Below are positions 10,847-20,563 of a stretch of 64,000 nucleotides of DNA, piece by piece; the stretch's first letter is position 1, and every line of letters begins with the position of its first letter. The stretch is from Arsenophonus sp052401645 (GTDB lineage Bacteria; Pseudomonadota; Gammaproteobacteria; Enterobacterales; Enterobacteriaceae). The translations under genes and the position numbers were made by a program. The DNA is taken from positions 1,426,001 to 1,490,000 of the forward strand of contig CP198939.1 of NCBI GenBank assembly GCA_052401645.1, in the 5' to 3' direction. The notes below the pieces were generated by a model. It worked only from the letters and a program-made list of their open reading frames with translations. It had not been told where the DNA came from and ran no database searches.

Positions 10847-11278
10847 ATGATGTCATCATTACCTAATCAGAATAAATTATATCATAATTTTTCACGTTGT
10901 CAAAACTGGGAAGAACGATATCTTTATTTAATAGAATTAGGTGAAAAATTATCACCATTGAGCGAAGGACAAAAGCAAGTAAAAAATCAGATTTATGGTT
11001 GCCAAAGTCTTGTTTGGCTTGTTATGGAACGCGATAATATTGGAAGGATCCAATTTTTTGGTGACAGTGATGCAGTTATAGTTAAAGGTTTAATTGCATT
11101 ACTAATAATAATTTTTCAAAATAAAACTGGACAACAAATTTTAACAACAGATAGTAAGATATTTTTTCAAGAAATATCATTAGAACAGCATTTAACACCA
11201 TCAAGAAACCAAGGATTGAATGCTATGATCAAATCAATTCGTCAGCGAGCTAAAAAAATTATTCAATCAAATATTTAA
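10847..11278 (+). CDS. sufE: SufE, sulfur acceptor
   Basis: SufE accepts the persulfide from SufS, stimulates it and delivers sulfur to SufB. It is 143 aa (E. coli 138). The active cysteine is C52 in IYGCQSLVW. Other family blocks are NWEERYLYLIELGEKL at the N-terminus, GDSDAVIVKGLIAL in the middle and LTPSRNQGLNAMIKSIRQRAK near the C-terminus. The start has ATGATG; the second ATG aligns better with E. coli MALLPDKEKL and would give 142 aa. It is the last suf gene, with a 28-nt gap after sufS, and the following ldt gene is 80 nt away on the same strand. Confidence 0.96.
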   Translation: MMSSLPNQNKLYHNFSRCQNWEERYLYLIELGEKLSPLSEGQKQVKNQIYGCQSLVWLVMERDNIGRIQFFGDSDAVIVKGLIALLIIIFQNKTGQQILTTDSKIFFQEISLEQHLTPSRNQGLNAMIKSIRQRAKKIIQSNI

Positions 11279-11358
11279 ATGTATTAATTAAATATTAACT
11301 TTAATTAAAGTGACGTTTATCTATCAAATAAACTTTATGAGTTTCTTGAGAAAAAAGT

Positions 11359-12279
11359 ATGAAAATAATTTATTTTATTATAAGTTTGATGTCCTTAATA
11401 GGACTTACAATTTGCAATATCAGTGCTACTGAATATTTTTTATCATGCAATAAAGCACGATTAATTGGAATAAATACTAATTATTTAGTACCAAATAATC
11501 GACAATCATTAGAAGCTATTGCAAGCGAATTTCAGATAGGTTTACTTGGTATGCTAGAAGCTAATATAGGTATAGACCCTTATTTACCTAAACCTGGTAT
11601 AATGTTGAATATTCCATTACAAATGTTGTTACCTGATACAAAGTATGATGGAATAATTATTAATTTAGCTGAATTAAGACTTTATTCATTTTCTAAATTG
11701 AGAAATAAAGTCGTTGTTTATCCGATTGGTATCGGACAATTAGGTGCAAGTACACCAACGATGGTAACAACTATCAGTCAATTAATTAAAAATCCAACTT
11801 GGACACCAACAGAAAATATTCGTAAACGTTATGCTATTGATGGGATTATTTTACCAGAAGTATTTCCATCTGGGCCTGATAATCCAATGGGTTTTTATGC
11901 TTTACGATTATCTTATGATAAAGGACAATATTTGATCCATGGTACTAATGTTAATTTTGGCATTGGATTACGTATTAGTTCAGGTTGTATACGATTAAGA
12001 CGAGATGACATAAAATCATTGTTTTATTCTATATCAGTAGGAACTAGAGTTCAAATAATTAATGAACCTATTAAGTACTCTAGAGAGCCAGATAATAGCT
12101 ATTATATTGAAGTCCATCAACCCTTATCTGAAAATGAATCTGATAATCCACAAACAATGCCATTAATATATAGTAATAGTTTTAAAATATTTTTACAACA
12201 ACCTGATATTGATAAAGAAATAGTTATTCAAGCTATAGCTCGTCGATCAGGAATGCCAGTGAAAGTAAATAAGACATAA
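11359..12279 (+). CDS. ldtE: L,D-transpeptidase of the LdtE/YnhG type
   Basis: This is a periplasmic L,D-transpeptidase of 306 aa (E. coli LdtE 334). In order it has a signal peptide (residues 1-23, hydrophobic core YFIISLMSLIGLTI, likely cut after ISA), a degenerate LysM-like segment near 50-85, and a YkuD catalytic domain near 97-240. The catalytic motif is complete: H194 in IHGTN and C210 in ISSGCIRLRR. Position between sufE and lpp is the E. coli location of ldtE, which makes 3-3 meso-DAP crosslinks. Related Ldts (ErfK, YcfS, YbiS) instead attach Lpp to peptidoglycan. With lpp intact next door and no other Ldt in view, this enzyme might do either job; that is inference. GAG in TTCTTGAGAAAAAAGT is a weak ribosome binding site. 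Confidence 0.88.
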   Translation: MKIIYFIISLMSLIGLTICNISATEYFLSCNKARLIGINTNYLVPNNRQSLEAIASEFQIGLLGMLEANIGIDPYLPKPGIMLNIPLQMLLPDTKYDGIIINLAELRLYSFSKLRNKVVVYPIGIGQLGASTPTMVTTISQLIKNPTWTPTENIRKRYAIDGIILPEVFPSGPDNPMGFYALRLSYDKGQYLIHGTNVNFGIGLRISSGCIRLRRDDIKSLFYSISVGTRVQIINEPIKYSREPDNSYYIEVHQPLSENESDNPQTMPLIYSNSFKIFLQQPDIDKEIVIQAIARRSGMPVKVNKT

Positions 12280-12384
12280 ATTAATATTAGATATATAATA
12301 AATATATTTACTATATTTTATAAAATATAAATTTACTATAATACTATTACGTTTTATTAAATGTAATTGTTATTTTATAAATAA

Positions 12385-12408
12385 AAGGTACCATTTAATT
12401 AGTACCTT
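12385..12408. terminator. Shared terminator between ldtE and lpp
   Basis: AAGGTAC and GTACCTT form a 7-bp stem (three G:C pairs) around a 10-nt loop, between two convergent genes. On the minus strand it is followed by TTTTATTTAT, and on the plus strand by ATTATTTTAT, so it could serve both, with lpp on the better side. Confidence 0.7.
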
Positions 12409-12444
12409 ATTATTTTATCAAGTGATCTATCGATATAATTTGAA

Positions 12445-12681
12445 TTATTTTTTATATTTAATAACTTGATTATCCAAACGTTGATTGGCGCGATCAGCTT
12501 CATCTTTACTAACTTCAACATCAGTACGTAATGTTTGAATATCATTAGATAGTTGATCAACTTTACCATTTAATGTTTCAACATTAGAAGATAATTTATT
12601 AATTTGGTCGCTATTTGAACAACCTGATAACAAAGTAGAAATCAGAACAATATAGCCTAGTACAACTTTAGTACGATACAT
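12445..12681 (-). CDS. lpp: Lpp, Braun's major outer membrane lipoprotein
   Basis: Lpp is the abundant trimeric coiled-coil lipoprotein that ties the outer membrane to peptidoglycan. It is 78 aa, exactly the E. coli length. It has a lipoprotein signal with lipobox LLSG-C21, a mature part of 58 residues with heptad-spaced hydrophobics (KLSSNVETLNGKVDQLSNDI), the conserved EADRANQRLDNQ segment and the terminal lysine K78, through which an L,D-transpeptidase links it to DAP. Start and expression signals are clear: AGAGG lies eight bases before the ATG, and the leader resembles the E. coli lpp leader. It converges on ldtE. Its retention in such an eroded genome implies the envelope still uses the tether. 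Confidence 0.97.
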   Translation of the reverse strand: MYRTKVVLGYIVLISTLLSGCSNSDQINKLSSNVETLNGKVDQLSNDIQTLRTDVEVSKDEADRANQRLDNQVIKYKK

Positions 12682-12754
12682 TATATTAACCTCTATATTT
12701 AATTAATCTCTGAGTAAGAAAGTAAGTATTAGATCTATTTTAAAAATAGAAGAA
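12682..12754 (-). promoter_or_regulatory. lpp promoter and leader
   Basis: On the minus strand, TAATACTT (-10 region, hexamer at 12726-12731) is followed by a short leader containing GAGATTAA and TAGAGG before the ATG. The E. coli lpp leader, as I recall it, has the same order: TAATACTT, GAGATTAA, TAGAGGGT. The -35 position (12749-12754, TTCTTC) matches poorly. Conservation of non-coding bases here contrasts with the random A/T around it. Confidence 0.65.
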
Positions 12755-12767
12755 AGAATAGATTTCT

Positions 12768-12812
12768 ATCTTTAACTTTGAATTTGAAATTTTATAATTA
12801 AAAGTTAAAGAT
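12768..12812. repeat. 12-bp inverted repeat upstream of lpp
   Basis: ATCTTTAACTTT and its exact reverse complement flank a 21-nt loop, about 90-130 nt upstream of the lpp start. On the lpp strand this is where the terminator of an upstream gene would be; in E. coli that gene is pykF. Confidence 0.4.
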
Positions 12813-15800
12813 TTACTTATTCTTATGCTAGTACTTAATTTAAGTATAGTAATTTCTACATAAAATATAATAAGTTCTTTAAAAAAAAATTTTCAAAAAT
12901 TGATTATTTTTTATTCATTATAGTAATCTATTTTTATAATTTTAAATTATTTAATTGTTTTATTTTATTAATTTTAGATAAAAATATAAAATAAAATTAA
13001 CATTATAATGATTATCTTTAAAGTGTAGTAATGAAATTACTATATTTTCTTTTTTTAAAATTATCCATATTATATATAATAATTATATCATTACTATATA
13101 AAATATAATATATAATTACTATATCACTATTTTCAATATGATTATACTATTTTTATTTATCATCATATAATTTAATTATAACAAAAATAATTATATTTAG
13201 TAAGTAGTTACACATTTTCAAAATCATAAATTTCAATCATAGATAAAACTTTTAATAAAAAATAACATTGATACTAAGATTATCATAAATCATTTTATAA
13301 AAGTCTTTTAAACCAATTTTAATTATAATTTTAAAAATCATTTAATATATTTATATTACGTTTTATTGCTAGTTAAGACTAGTGTATCATATGTAGGATC
13401 TACTATAGATAGATATAGGAATAGATAATAAAATCAATGCTATCTCTTTAAGGAGAGTAGTAATATAAATTTATCTTTTCTGATAATTTGATTTGTTTTA
13501 ATTTGAATAACTAATATTAAATGAGAAGCATATAAACAAGTAAAAATAAGCAATAAAACTTATATATTGATAAAATGATTATTAATCCAGAATACTCTAA
13601 TTAAGATTAAAATCTATTATGTAAATATTCATATCATACAACAATTTAATCTTTGCTATATAATATAATGCGCAATGAGTTATAAACTTACAAAGATAAA
13701 ATTCTATCAATATTATTTAATAATAGATTATCAATACTTTTAATCTGTTTTCTAAATTGATTTTTGATATTTATTATTAAATACTAAATATGTTTGTTAT
13801 TTCTAATTATAGAAAATATAAATATTTTTTAATATCTTTAAAATTTTTTTCATGATTAATCTATAAAAATTACAAAAATAATATTTATAAAATATTAGGT
13901 AATTACGATAATTTTTATTAAAATTTTTTTTTTAATAGATTATAAAAAATATAAATTTTTATTTATAAAAATTTATATCTATAAGTTTTATAAAATTATT
14001 TTTAATATTTAATTTAAATTATTAAACATTAATATATATTTTATATAGATTTTATTTCATAATAAATAGTTAAAATATATTGTTATTTAACAAAAATAAA
14101 GAAAATATTATTAGTATAAATATAATATTTTATTATTAAAAATAATAATTAATTTATATTAAAATAATTTTAATATTTCTTTGATTATCATATTTATATA
14201 AATAATATTTATATTATCAACAAGTAATAAATAAATAATATCTAGTATTTAATACTACTATATTATTACTATTATTTATAGTATATTATTTATATTTTAA
14301 AAATATTCGTTATAAATTTAATAAAAAGTATTTAATAATAGAATATAAATTATTTATCAAAATAAATTATTAATTTAATTAATAAAGATAATATCTTTAT
14401 AAGATAGTTTTATAGTTAAAGAATTAATATATTAAAAATTAATAATATTAAATTTATTAAATAAATAAGCGGCTAAAATAGAGCTTTATTATTAAATACA
14501 GATAAAACTTTTATATATTTTTTTAGCTTTAAGATATTTAAAAAATTTAAAATTTAAAATAGTAATAAAATTTTGTAAAAACTAATATTTTAATATAAAA
14601 TTTAATAAAATTAATAAGTTAATATCAAAGTAAGCAAAAAAGATATCGCGATACTATCGAATAAATTAAAATATCTTATTTTTATTTTTTTCTTATTTAA
14701 TATTATTTTATTAATTTTAATACAAATAATATTAAAATATTAATATTAGAATATCTTATTTAATGAATTAAACTATCAATAAAAGAATATTTTATAACTT
14801 AGGATTTTTTTAAAAATAAAGATTATTTCGATTATTAATTAATGGAAAGATAGTGAAAAAACTAATAATTGATTAATTTATCAACTTAAATAAAAAAATA
14901 ATTTTTATCTTATTAATAGTAGTATATAAAGTAATTTATATTTATAATTTAATATTAGTTATTAAAATAATTATTAATAGAAATTATTTTATAATATATA
15001 TAATTGGCTATTTTATAATAATTTAATTTTTTATATATTTACTTTCTTAAATAGACATAATTTTTTATAAAAATATTTTTAATTAATTATAATTTAACTA
15101 ATAACTAAAATTTATTAATAGTAGAAGTATATTTCTATTATTAATATAATTATAGATTTAGATATATAGATAAATAAAGAATATAAGTTTATCATTAATG
15201 ATGTTTAATTATTTTATATAAAATATTGATAATAGAAAAATTTATATTTCTCTATTTAATTTATAATATCTTTCCTAAGTTCGAATTATTAATTATTATA
15301 TTAGTAACTATTAATTGATTTTTTTTTTAAAAGTCTAAATATTAATTAATAATATAATATATTTTAATAGATAATTCATATCCAATATTATAAGTTAAAT
15401 TATATTAATAGGATATTAATCCTAAATTTATATAAAATTATTAAAATTCTCACTTATTAAGTTTTATAATTTTTATCATTATTTATTCTCAAAAATAAAT
15501 ATCTTTAATTAATTCAATTATGTTAATAATATAATTTCTATATATGTTCAATATAACAGTATTTTTTAATATTTATTGATAAATATAATAGACTATAAAG
15601 TATTTTATTTACTATAATATAATAGTAATAATTAAAAAATTTCAAATTTTTATATATATTTAGAACTAATCTATAAATATAAAATATAATTATATTAATT
15701 TAATTATTTTATAATAAATTATTTATTAATTATTTTAATTAATTATAATAAATATATCAGTAAAAGAAGATAATAAAAGTAATAATATAAGTCTATCAAT

Positions 15801-15879
15801 TATTGATAGATTGATGCTATTATTTATCAAAATTATATTATATAGTATAAAATACTTAGTTAATTTTTAGGAAATAACA
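12813..15879. other. Gene-free stretch between lpp and grxD
   Basis: No intact gene on either strand. In E. coli pykF lies directly upstream of lpp. The part at 13360-13720 is slightly richer in G and C and may hold an old gene remnant, but I could not align it convincingly. The rest is A/T-only. A 9-bp dyad (TCTATCAAT/ATTGATAGA) sits about 70 nt before grxD. Confidence 0.6.
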
Positions 15880-16212
15880 ATGACGATAATAGAGAAAATT
15901 GAACGCCAGATAAAAAAAACTCCAATTCTTTTATATATGAAAGGATCTCCTAAATTACCAAGTTGTGGATTTTCTGCTAAAGCAGCTCAAGCACTTTCTG
16001 CTTGTGGTGAATGTTTTTCTTATGTAGATATTTTAAAAAATCCAGATATTCGTAGGGAATTACCTAAGTATACAAATTGGCCAACATTCCCACAACTATT
16101 GATTGATGGTAAACTAATTGGAGGATGTGATATAATTATTGATATGTATCAACAGGGTGAATTACAAAAAATGATTATTGAAACAGCTAAGAAATATCGA
16201 ACTTTATTATAG
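15880..16212 (+). CDS. grxD: GrxD, monothiol CGFS glutaredoxin 4
   Basis: GrxD is a monothiol glutaredoxin that binds a glutathione-ligated 2Fe-2S cluster and works with BolA-type proteins in Fe-S trafficking. It is 110 aa (E. coli 115, with a longer tail). The CGFS motif is at 29-32 within the family block MKGSPKLPSCGFSAKAAQAL. The glutathione-binding segments WPTFPQLLIDGKLIGGCDI near 67-85 are intact. AGGA in TTTTAGGAAATAACA is a good ribosome binding site for the ATG. It is monocistronic and convergent with rnt, whose stop lies 41 nt away. With the suf operon it shows that Fe-S metabolism has been kept. Confidence 0.96.
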   Translation: MTIIEKIERQIKKTPILLYMKGSPKLPSCGFSAKAAQALSACGECFSYVDILKNPDIRRELPKYTNWPTFPQLLIDGKLIGGCDIIIDMYQQGELQKMIIETAKKYRTLL

Positions 16213-16253
16213 ATTGAAAATAATAAATTATAGATTATAAATTTCTATTGAAA

Positions 16254-16895
16254 TTAATTAATAATTAGCGGCCATCCACCTAATTTTTTCCATTTATTGA
16301 CAATTTTACAAAATAATAATGCTGTTCTATCTGTATCGTATAAGGCACTATGAGCTTGTTTATTATCAAAAGGAATACCAGCATTACAACAAGCTTTAGC
16401 TAAAATTGTTTGACCAAAAACTAACCCACTTAGCGCTGCTGTATCAAAAGTGGCAAAATGATGAAATGGATTATTTTTTAAATTTGCTCTCTGAGCAGCT
16501 TCCATAATAAAACTATGGTCAAAATTAGCGTTATGAGCAACAATAATAGCCCGATTACAATCATTATCTTTAATCCCTTTTCTAACCATTTTAAAAATTT
16601 CATCTAAAGCAATATATTCCTCTACGGCTTTACGAAAAGGATTTTCAGGATCAATACCAGTAAAAGCTAGTGCTGTTGCTTCCATATTTGCGCCTTCAAA
16701 AGGCGAAATATGGAAATGAAGTTTTTCATTAACTGCTAACCAACCATCTTGATCCATTTTTAATGTCATAGCTGCAATTTCTAGTAACGCATCTTTTTTT
16801 ATATTAAATCCACCAGTTTCTACATCAATAACAACAGGGTAATATCCTCGGAAACGTTCTGATAGAATGTTATGATTATTTTTTTTATTAAACAT
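16254..16895 (-). CDS. rnt: RNase T, DEDDh exoribonuclease
   Basis: RNase T trims RNA 3' ends, including tRNA CCA turnover and maturation of 5S and 23S rRNA. It is 213 aa (E. coli 215). The DEDDh active site is complete: D24 and E26 in VVIDVETGGF, D126 in HNANFDHSF, H182 in AHSALYDTDR and D187. The basic residues around KGIKDNDCNR and the WKKLGGWPL C-terminus, typical of RNase T rather than DnaQ, are present. The gene is convergent with grxD, as in E. coli apart from a missing lhr between them. The ATG follows a weak AAACAA leader without a clear Shine-Dalgarno. Confidence 0.96.
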   Translation of the reverse strand: MFNKKNNHNILSERFRGYYPVVIDVETGGFNIKKDALLEIAAMTLKMDQDGWLAVNEKLHFHISPFEGANMEATALAFTGIDPENPFRKAVEEYIALDEIFKMVRKGIKDNDCNRAIIVAHNANFDHSFIMEAAQRANLKNNPFHHFATFDTAALSGLVFGQTILAKACCNAGIPFDNKQAHSALYDTDRTALLFCKIVNKWKKLGGWPLIIN

Positions 16896-19798
16896 TTGTT
16901 TAAGACTTTATATATACTTAAAAAATCATTATATTTTGGGTCAAATATATTTTTTTAATAAATCACTAAAAATCATTAATAACTTCATGTTATGAAGTAA
17001 GCGCATTTAAATCTTTTAAAATTTAAAACAATAAATTATTTAGATAAATATTACGTAAATTTCATAATTATTTAAATTTATTTTATTAATTAATTAATTA
17101 AAATTAATAATATAGCTAATTATATTACCTTGGTATTAAAGTAGTCTTTTCAGATAAACTACATTTAAATTAATAAAAGATATTTAATTAAATTAATTGA
17201 TGATATTCTGAAAAATAAATTTTATCATAATATTATGATCAGGACAATTATTTTTTATTTTAAAAATATATTTAGTGTAACTAAACTAATTTAATTTATT
17301 ATTATCATCTAATTATATACTAATATATTATCTATATAATATTTTATATAAAATTATATGTTAATGTATTGATTAATTTTATCTTATTTAATTTAATATA
17401 AGATATACTATATAAGTTTTTAAATTTTATATAATTTATCAAAATTAATTTATAATTTATATATAACTAAATTTGAATAAATGATTTCAAATATTATTAA
17501 TATTTTACTTTGTTTACTCTAATAAACTAAAATTTTTTTTTCATCAAGAAGTATATGAATATAATTCATTTTTTAAAAAATATTACTAATAAATAAATAT
17601 TAATTGTTATTAATATTTATTAGTTATTTATTTTATATTTAATTAACTAATTAAATTTTATATGATGATATATAAGCATAAATTTTAAAAAATTATATTA
17701 ATAAATAACTATTATATTTAAAAAAATAAAAACCTATATTATAAATAAAACAGCTATAATTAATAGTAGGTCAATAATAAAAAATTAAGTTAATAAAAAA
17801 TAAATAACATCGATTAAAATAAATGATAGTATATCAAAAAATACATAAGAAAGTATTAGGAAATATTTAATATTATTATTTAAATAAATTTTATTTAATT
17901 TAAATTAAAAATTAATATAAAAATTATTTTAATAGATAATAGTTCATAATAAGATTATGTAATAAAAAAATAAATTGTGTTATAATCTAACATATATTTT
18001 AAAATTTATAATTTAACATCTTTGATGTTATTAAATATCCATTGAACGAATTAACTAAAGTGAGATTAGAATAAAATAATACTTCTCACTATTATAAAAG
18101 TATTTTCTTCAGCTAATCATAAAATATATTACTAAATAATTCACTAAAATAATATTAATTAATATACTTATAATATTTTTTTCATCAACATCCTAATTAT
18201 TAAATGAAGTAATACAAGTAATTTATACATAATTAAATTATGTTTTATGTTTATTTAATTTAAAAATAAACATAAAAATCATTTTAAAAGACTATATATA
18301 TTAATATCTCTGGATATTATACTTTAATTATAGAATACTAATAATAACTTGTTACATTAACAATAGTTACTCATTTTAAAACTTAAATTTTAATAATATA
18401 TCAAGATAATTATTAATATATAAATATAATAATTTATTTTTTTTTAAAAAAATAAATTTATTATGTTAATAAACAAAAAAAATTAATTTATTTTTTATAT
18501 TTTGATTCAGTTTGAAGATTAGTAATTATCTTAAAAAATTATTTTAAATAATTTTTTATTTTAGAAAATATAATAATTCAAATATTTTAAAATATTAAAT
18601 GAAGTATATATAAAATAATTATAATAAAATTATAAAAAATTGACATATAGATAGTATCTATAATACTAATGTCTAAAAAATGCAATTTTATAAATATAAT
18701 TTATGTAATTCTAGTAAAGTTAGTAATAAAAAATATTGTAAAATTAAATACAATTTCATTTTTTATTTAATTAAAAATTTTTATATATAAAAAAAAATAA
18801 AAGTATTTTTTAATAATAATAGATGAAATTTTATCATCATCTAAGTTCGTTATATATTAGTATATATATACATAATATATTTAAAAACCAATAATTTTTC
18901 TTTATAGATTATATTTTAATGATAGAATTATTCTTAATAAATTATTTGTCATATAACATATTAATAATAAAAATTATTTCCTTAATTAATATAATCATAT
19001 AATTATAGATGTTTATTCTAGAGATATAATTGGATAAAATATAAAAGAATAATGTTATTTTACGTTTATTTTTTTGATATAAAATATTTAATTATCTTGT
19101 GATAATAATAATATTATTTTAAATAATTATGACGTTATTAATTTTTTACTACTTTTAAAAAGTAAAATATTTTATAACAAATTTTAAAATACATTATTTT
19201 ATATCAATAATTAAATGATCGTATTTAATTAATATTAAAATAAGATCATTATAATAACGATAGTTTAGCATATATAATACAATTGAATATCAATAATAAA
19301 ATATTATAACTATAATATTTAGGTAATTTTTATCTAAAACTATAAGTGAAAATACAGATAAAAAACATTTTTAATCATAATTAATTATAAAATATTTAAC
19401 ATTGTAATTAAATTTAATGATATAAAATATTAAAATAACGTTGATAAAATTAATAATATATTTTAAGAATTAAAAAATATCTTAAGTTTAATTTATTACA
19501 AAATAAATTATCTACTGATTTATAATATAGAAGAACTAAAATAATTATTTTAATAGAGTATGTTAAAAAAAATTTAGCAAATTTTGTATTAATAATAAGA
19601 AATAAGTATGATTTTAATAAATTATAATATAATAATCTTTATTCAATTATCTTCAGAATATTAGTTTCTCTTATTTATAAGATAGTTTAATACATTATTA
19701 TTATGCTACATGCGAAAATATTAAGCGTTAGTTTATTTAAATAATTGATAATATATATCCATTATATAAAAAAATGACGGTAAAGTAGAGGAAGAAAG
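16896..19798. other. Gene-free stretch between rnt and pdxH
   Basis: In E. coli this interval holds gloA, nemA, slyA, slyB, anmK and others; none survives here and I can read no protein similarity. Two structures stand out. ACTTCAT-GTT-ATGAAGT at about 16982-16998 is a small G/C-containing hairpin in the rnt upstream region. A 14-bp hairpin lies at 18243-18277. Everything else is A/T-only sequence with stops in all frames. Confidence 0.7.
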
Positions 19799-20452
19799 AT
19801 GACAAAAAAATATCAATTCAATCTTACTAAAATAAGACGAGAATATACTCAAGGTAATTTAAAATATGAAGACTTAACTAAGGAACCATTAATTTTATTT
19901 GAGCATTGGCTAAAACAAGTATGTGAAGCAAAATTGGAAGATCCAACTGCTATGTGTCTTGCTACTGTAGATAACAATGGTCAACCATATCACAGAATTG
20001 TATTACTTAAATCTTATAATAAAGATGGACTTATATTTTACACTAATTTATCTAGTCGAAAAGCACAACATATTGCTCTTAATAACAAAGTTAGTTTACT
20101 ATTTCCATGGCATCAATTGGAGCGTCAGGTTTGCTTTCTCGGTGAAGCAGAAAAACTCTCTCGACTTGAAGTAATAAAATATTTTTATAGTAGGCCAAAA
20201 GATAGCCAAATAGCAGCATGTATTTCACAACAATCAAAAAAAATCATAACTAAGAGTATATTAGAAGATAATTTTTCTAGATTAAAGAAAAAATTTAAAG
20301 ATAGTAAAATTCCTTTACCTGATTTTTGGGGTGGATATAGAGTTAAATTTAATAGTGTTGAATTTTGGCAAGGTGGAACTAAACGTCTACATGATCGATT
20401 TTTATATCAATGGAAACAAGATCATTGGCAAATTGATCGATTATCGCCATAA
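19799..20452 (+). CDS. pdxH: PdxH, pyridoxamine/pyridoxine 5'-phosphate oxidase
   Basis: PdxH is an FMN enzyme that makes pyridoxal 5'-phosphate, the cofactor of SufS and many transaminases. It is 217 aa (E. coli 218). Family features in order: N-terminal IRREYTQGNLKYEDL, FMN-binding RIVLLKSYNKDGLIFYTN and SSRKAQHIALN (66-95), SRPKDSQIAACISQQS (131-146), and the C-terminal signature GGYRVKFNSVEFWQGGTKRLHDR with the substrate-contacting R196 and H198. AGAGGAAG directly before the ATG is one of the strongest ribosome binding sites in the window. tyrS follows on the same strand 111 nt later, as in E. coli. Confidence 0.97.
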   Translation: MTKKYQFNLTKIRREYTQGNLKYEDLTKEPLILFEHWLKQVCEAKLEDPTAMCLATVDNNGQPYHRIVLLKSYNKDGLIFYTNLSSRKAQHIALNNKVSLLFPWHQLERQVCFLGEAEKLSRLEVIKYFYSRPKDSQIAACISQQSKKIITKSILEDNFSRLKKKFKDSKIPLPDFWGGYRVKFNSVEFWQGGTKRLHDRFLYQWKQDHWQIDRLSP

Positions 20453-20563
20453 ATAAAAATGATATATAATTAACCAATTAATTAACTAGAATTTCATTCT
20501 ATTATACTTATTCATAATATACTTTTATAAAATTACAAAAATAAAAAAATAATGGAGTTATTA

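Noticed and set aside
13450..13470. Strong Shine-Dalgarno-like AAGGAGAG on the plus strand
   Set aside because: No start codon and open frame follow; stops occur in all frames within a few codons.
13258..13560. Possible pykF remnant on the minus strand (short matches such as LILVIQIKTNQIIRK and KDFYKMI)
   Set aside because: The pieces are short and their spacing does not fit PykF (about 50 nt too long), so the match is not better than chance in this composition.
15281..15292. AAGTTCGAATTA resembling a tRNA T-loop, and TTTCAAATCC near 48797
   Set aside because: No pairing T stem, anticodon arm or acceptor stem can be drawn around either. I found no tRNA in the window.
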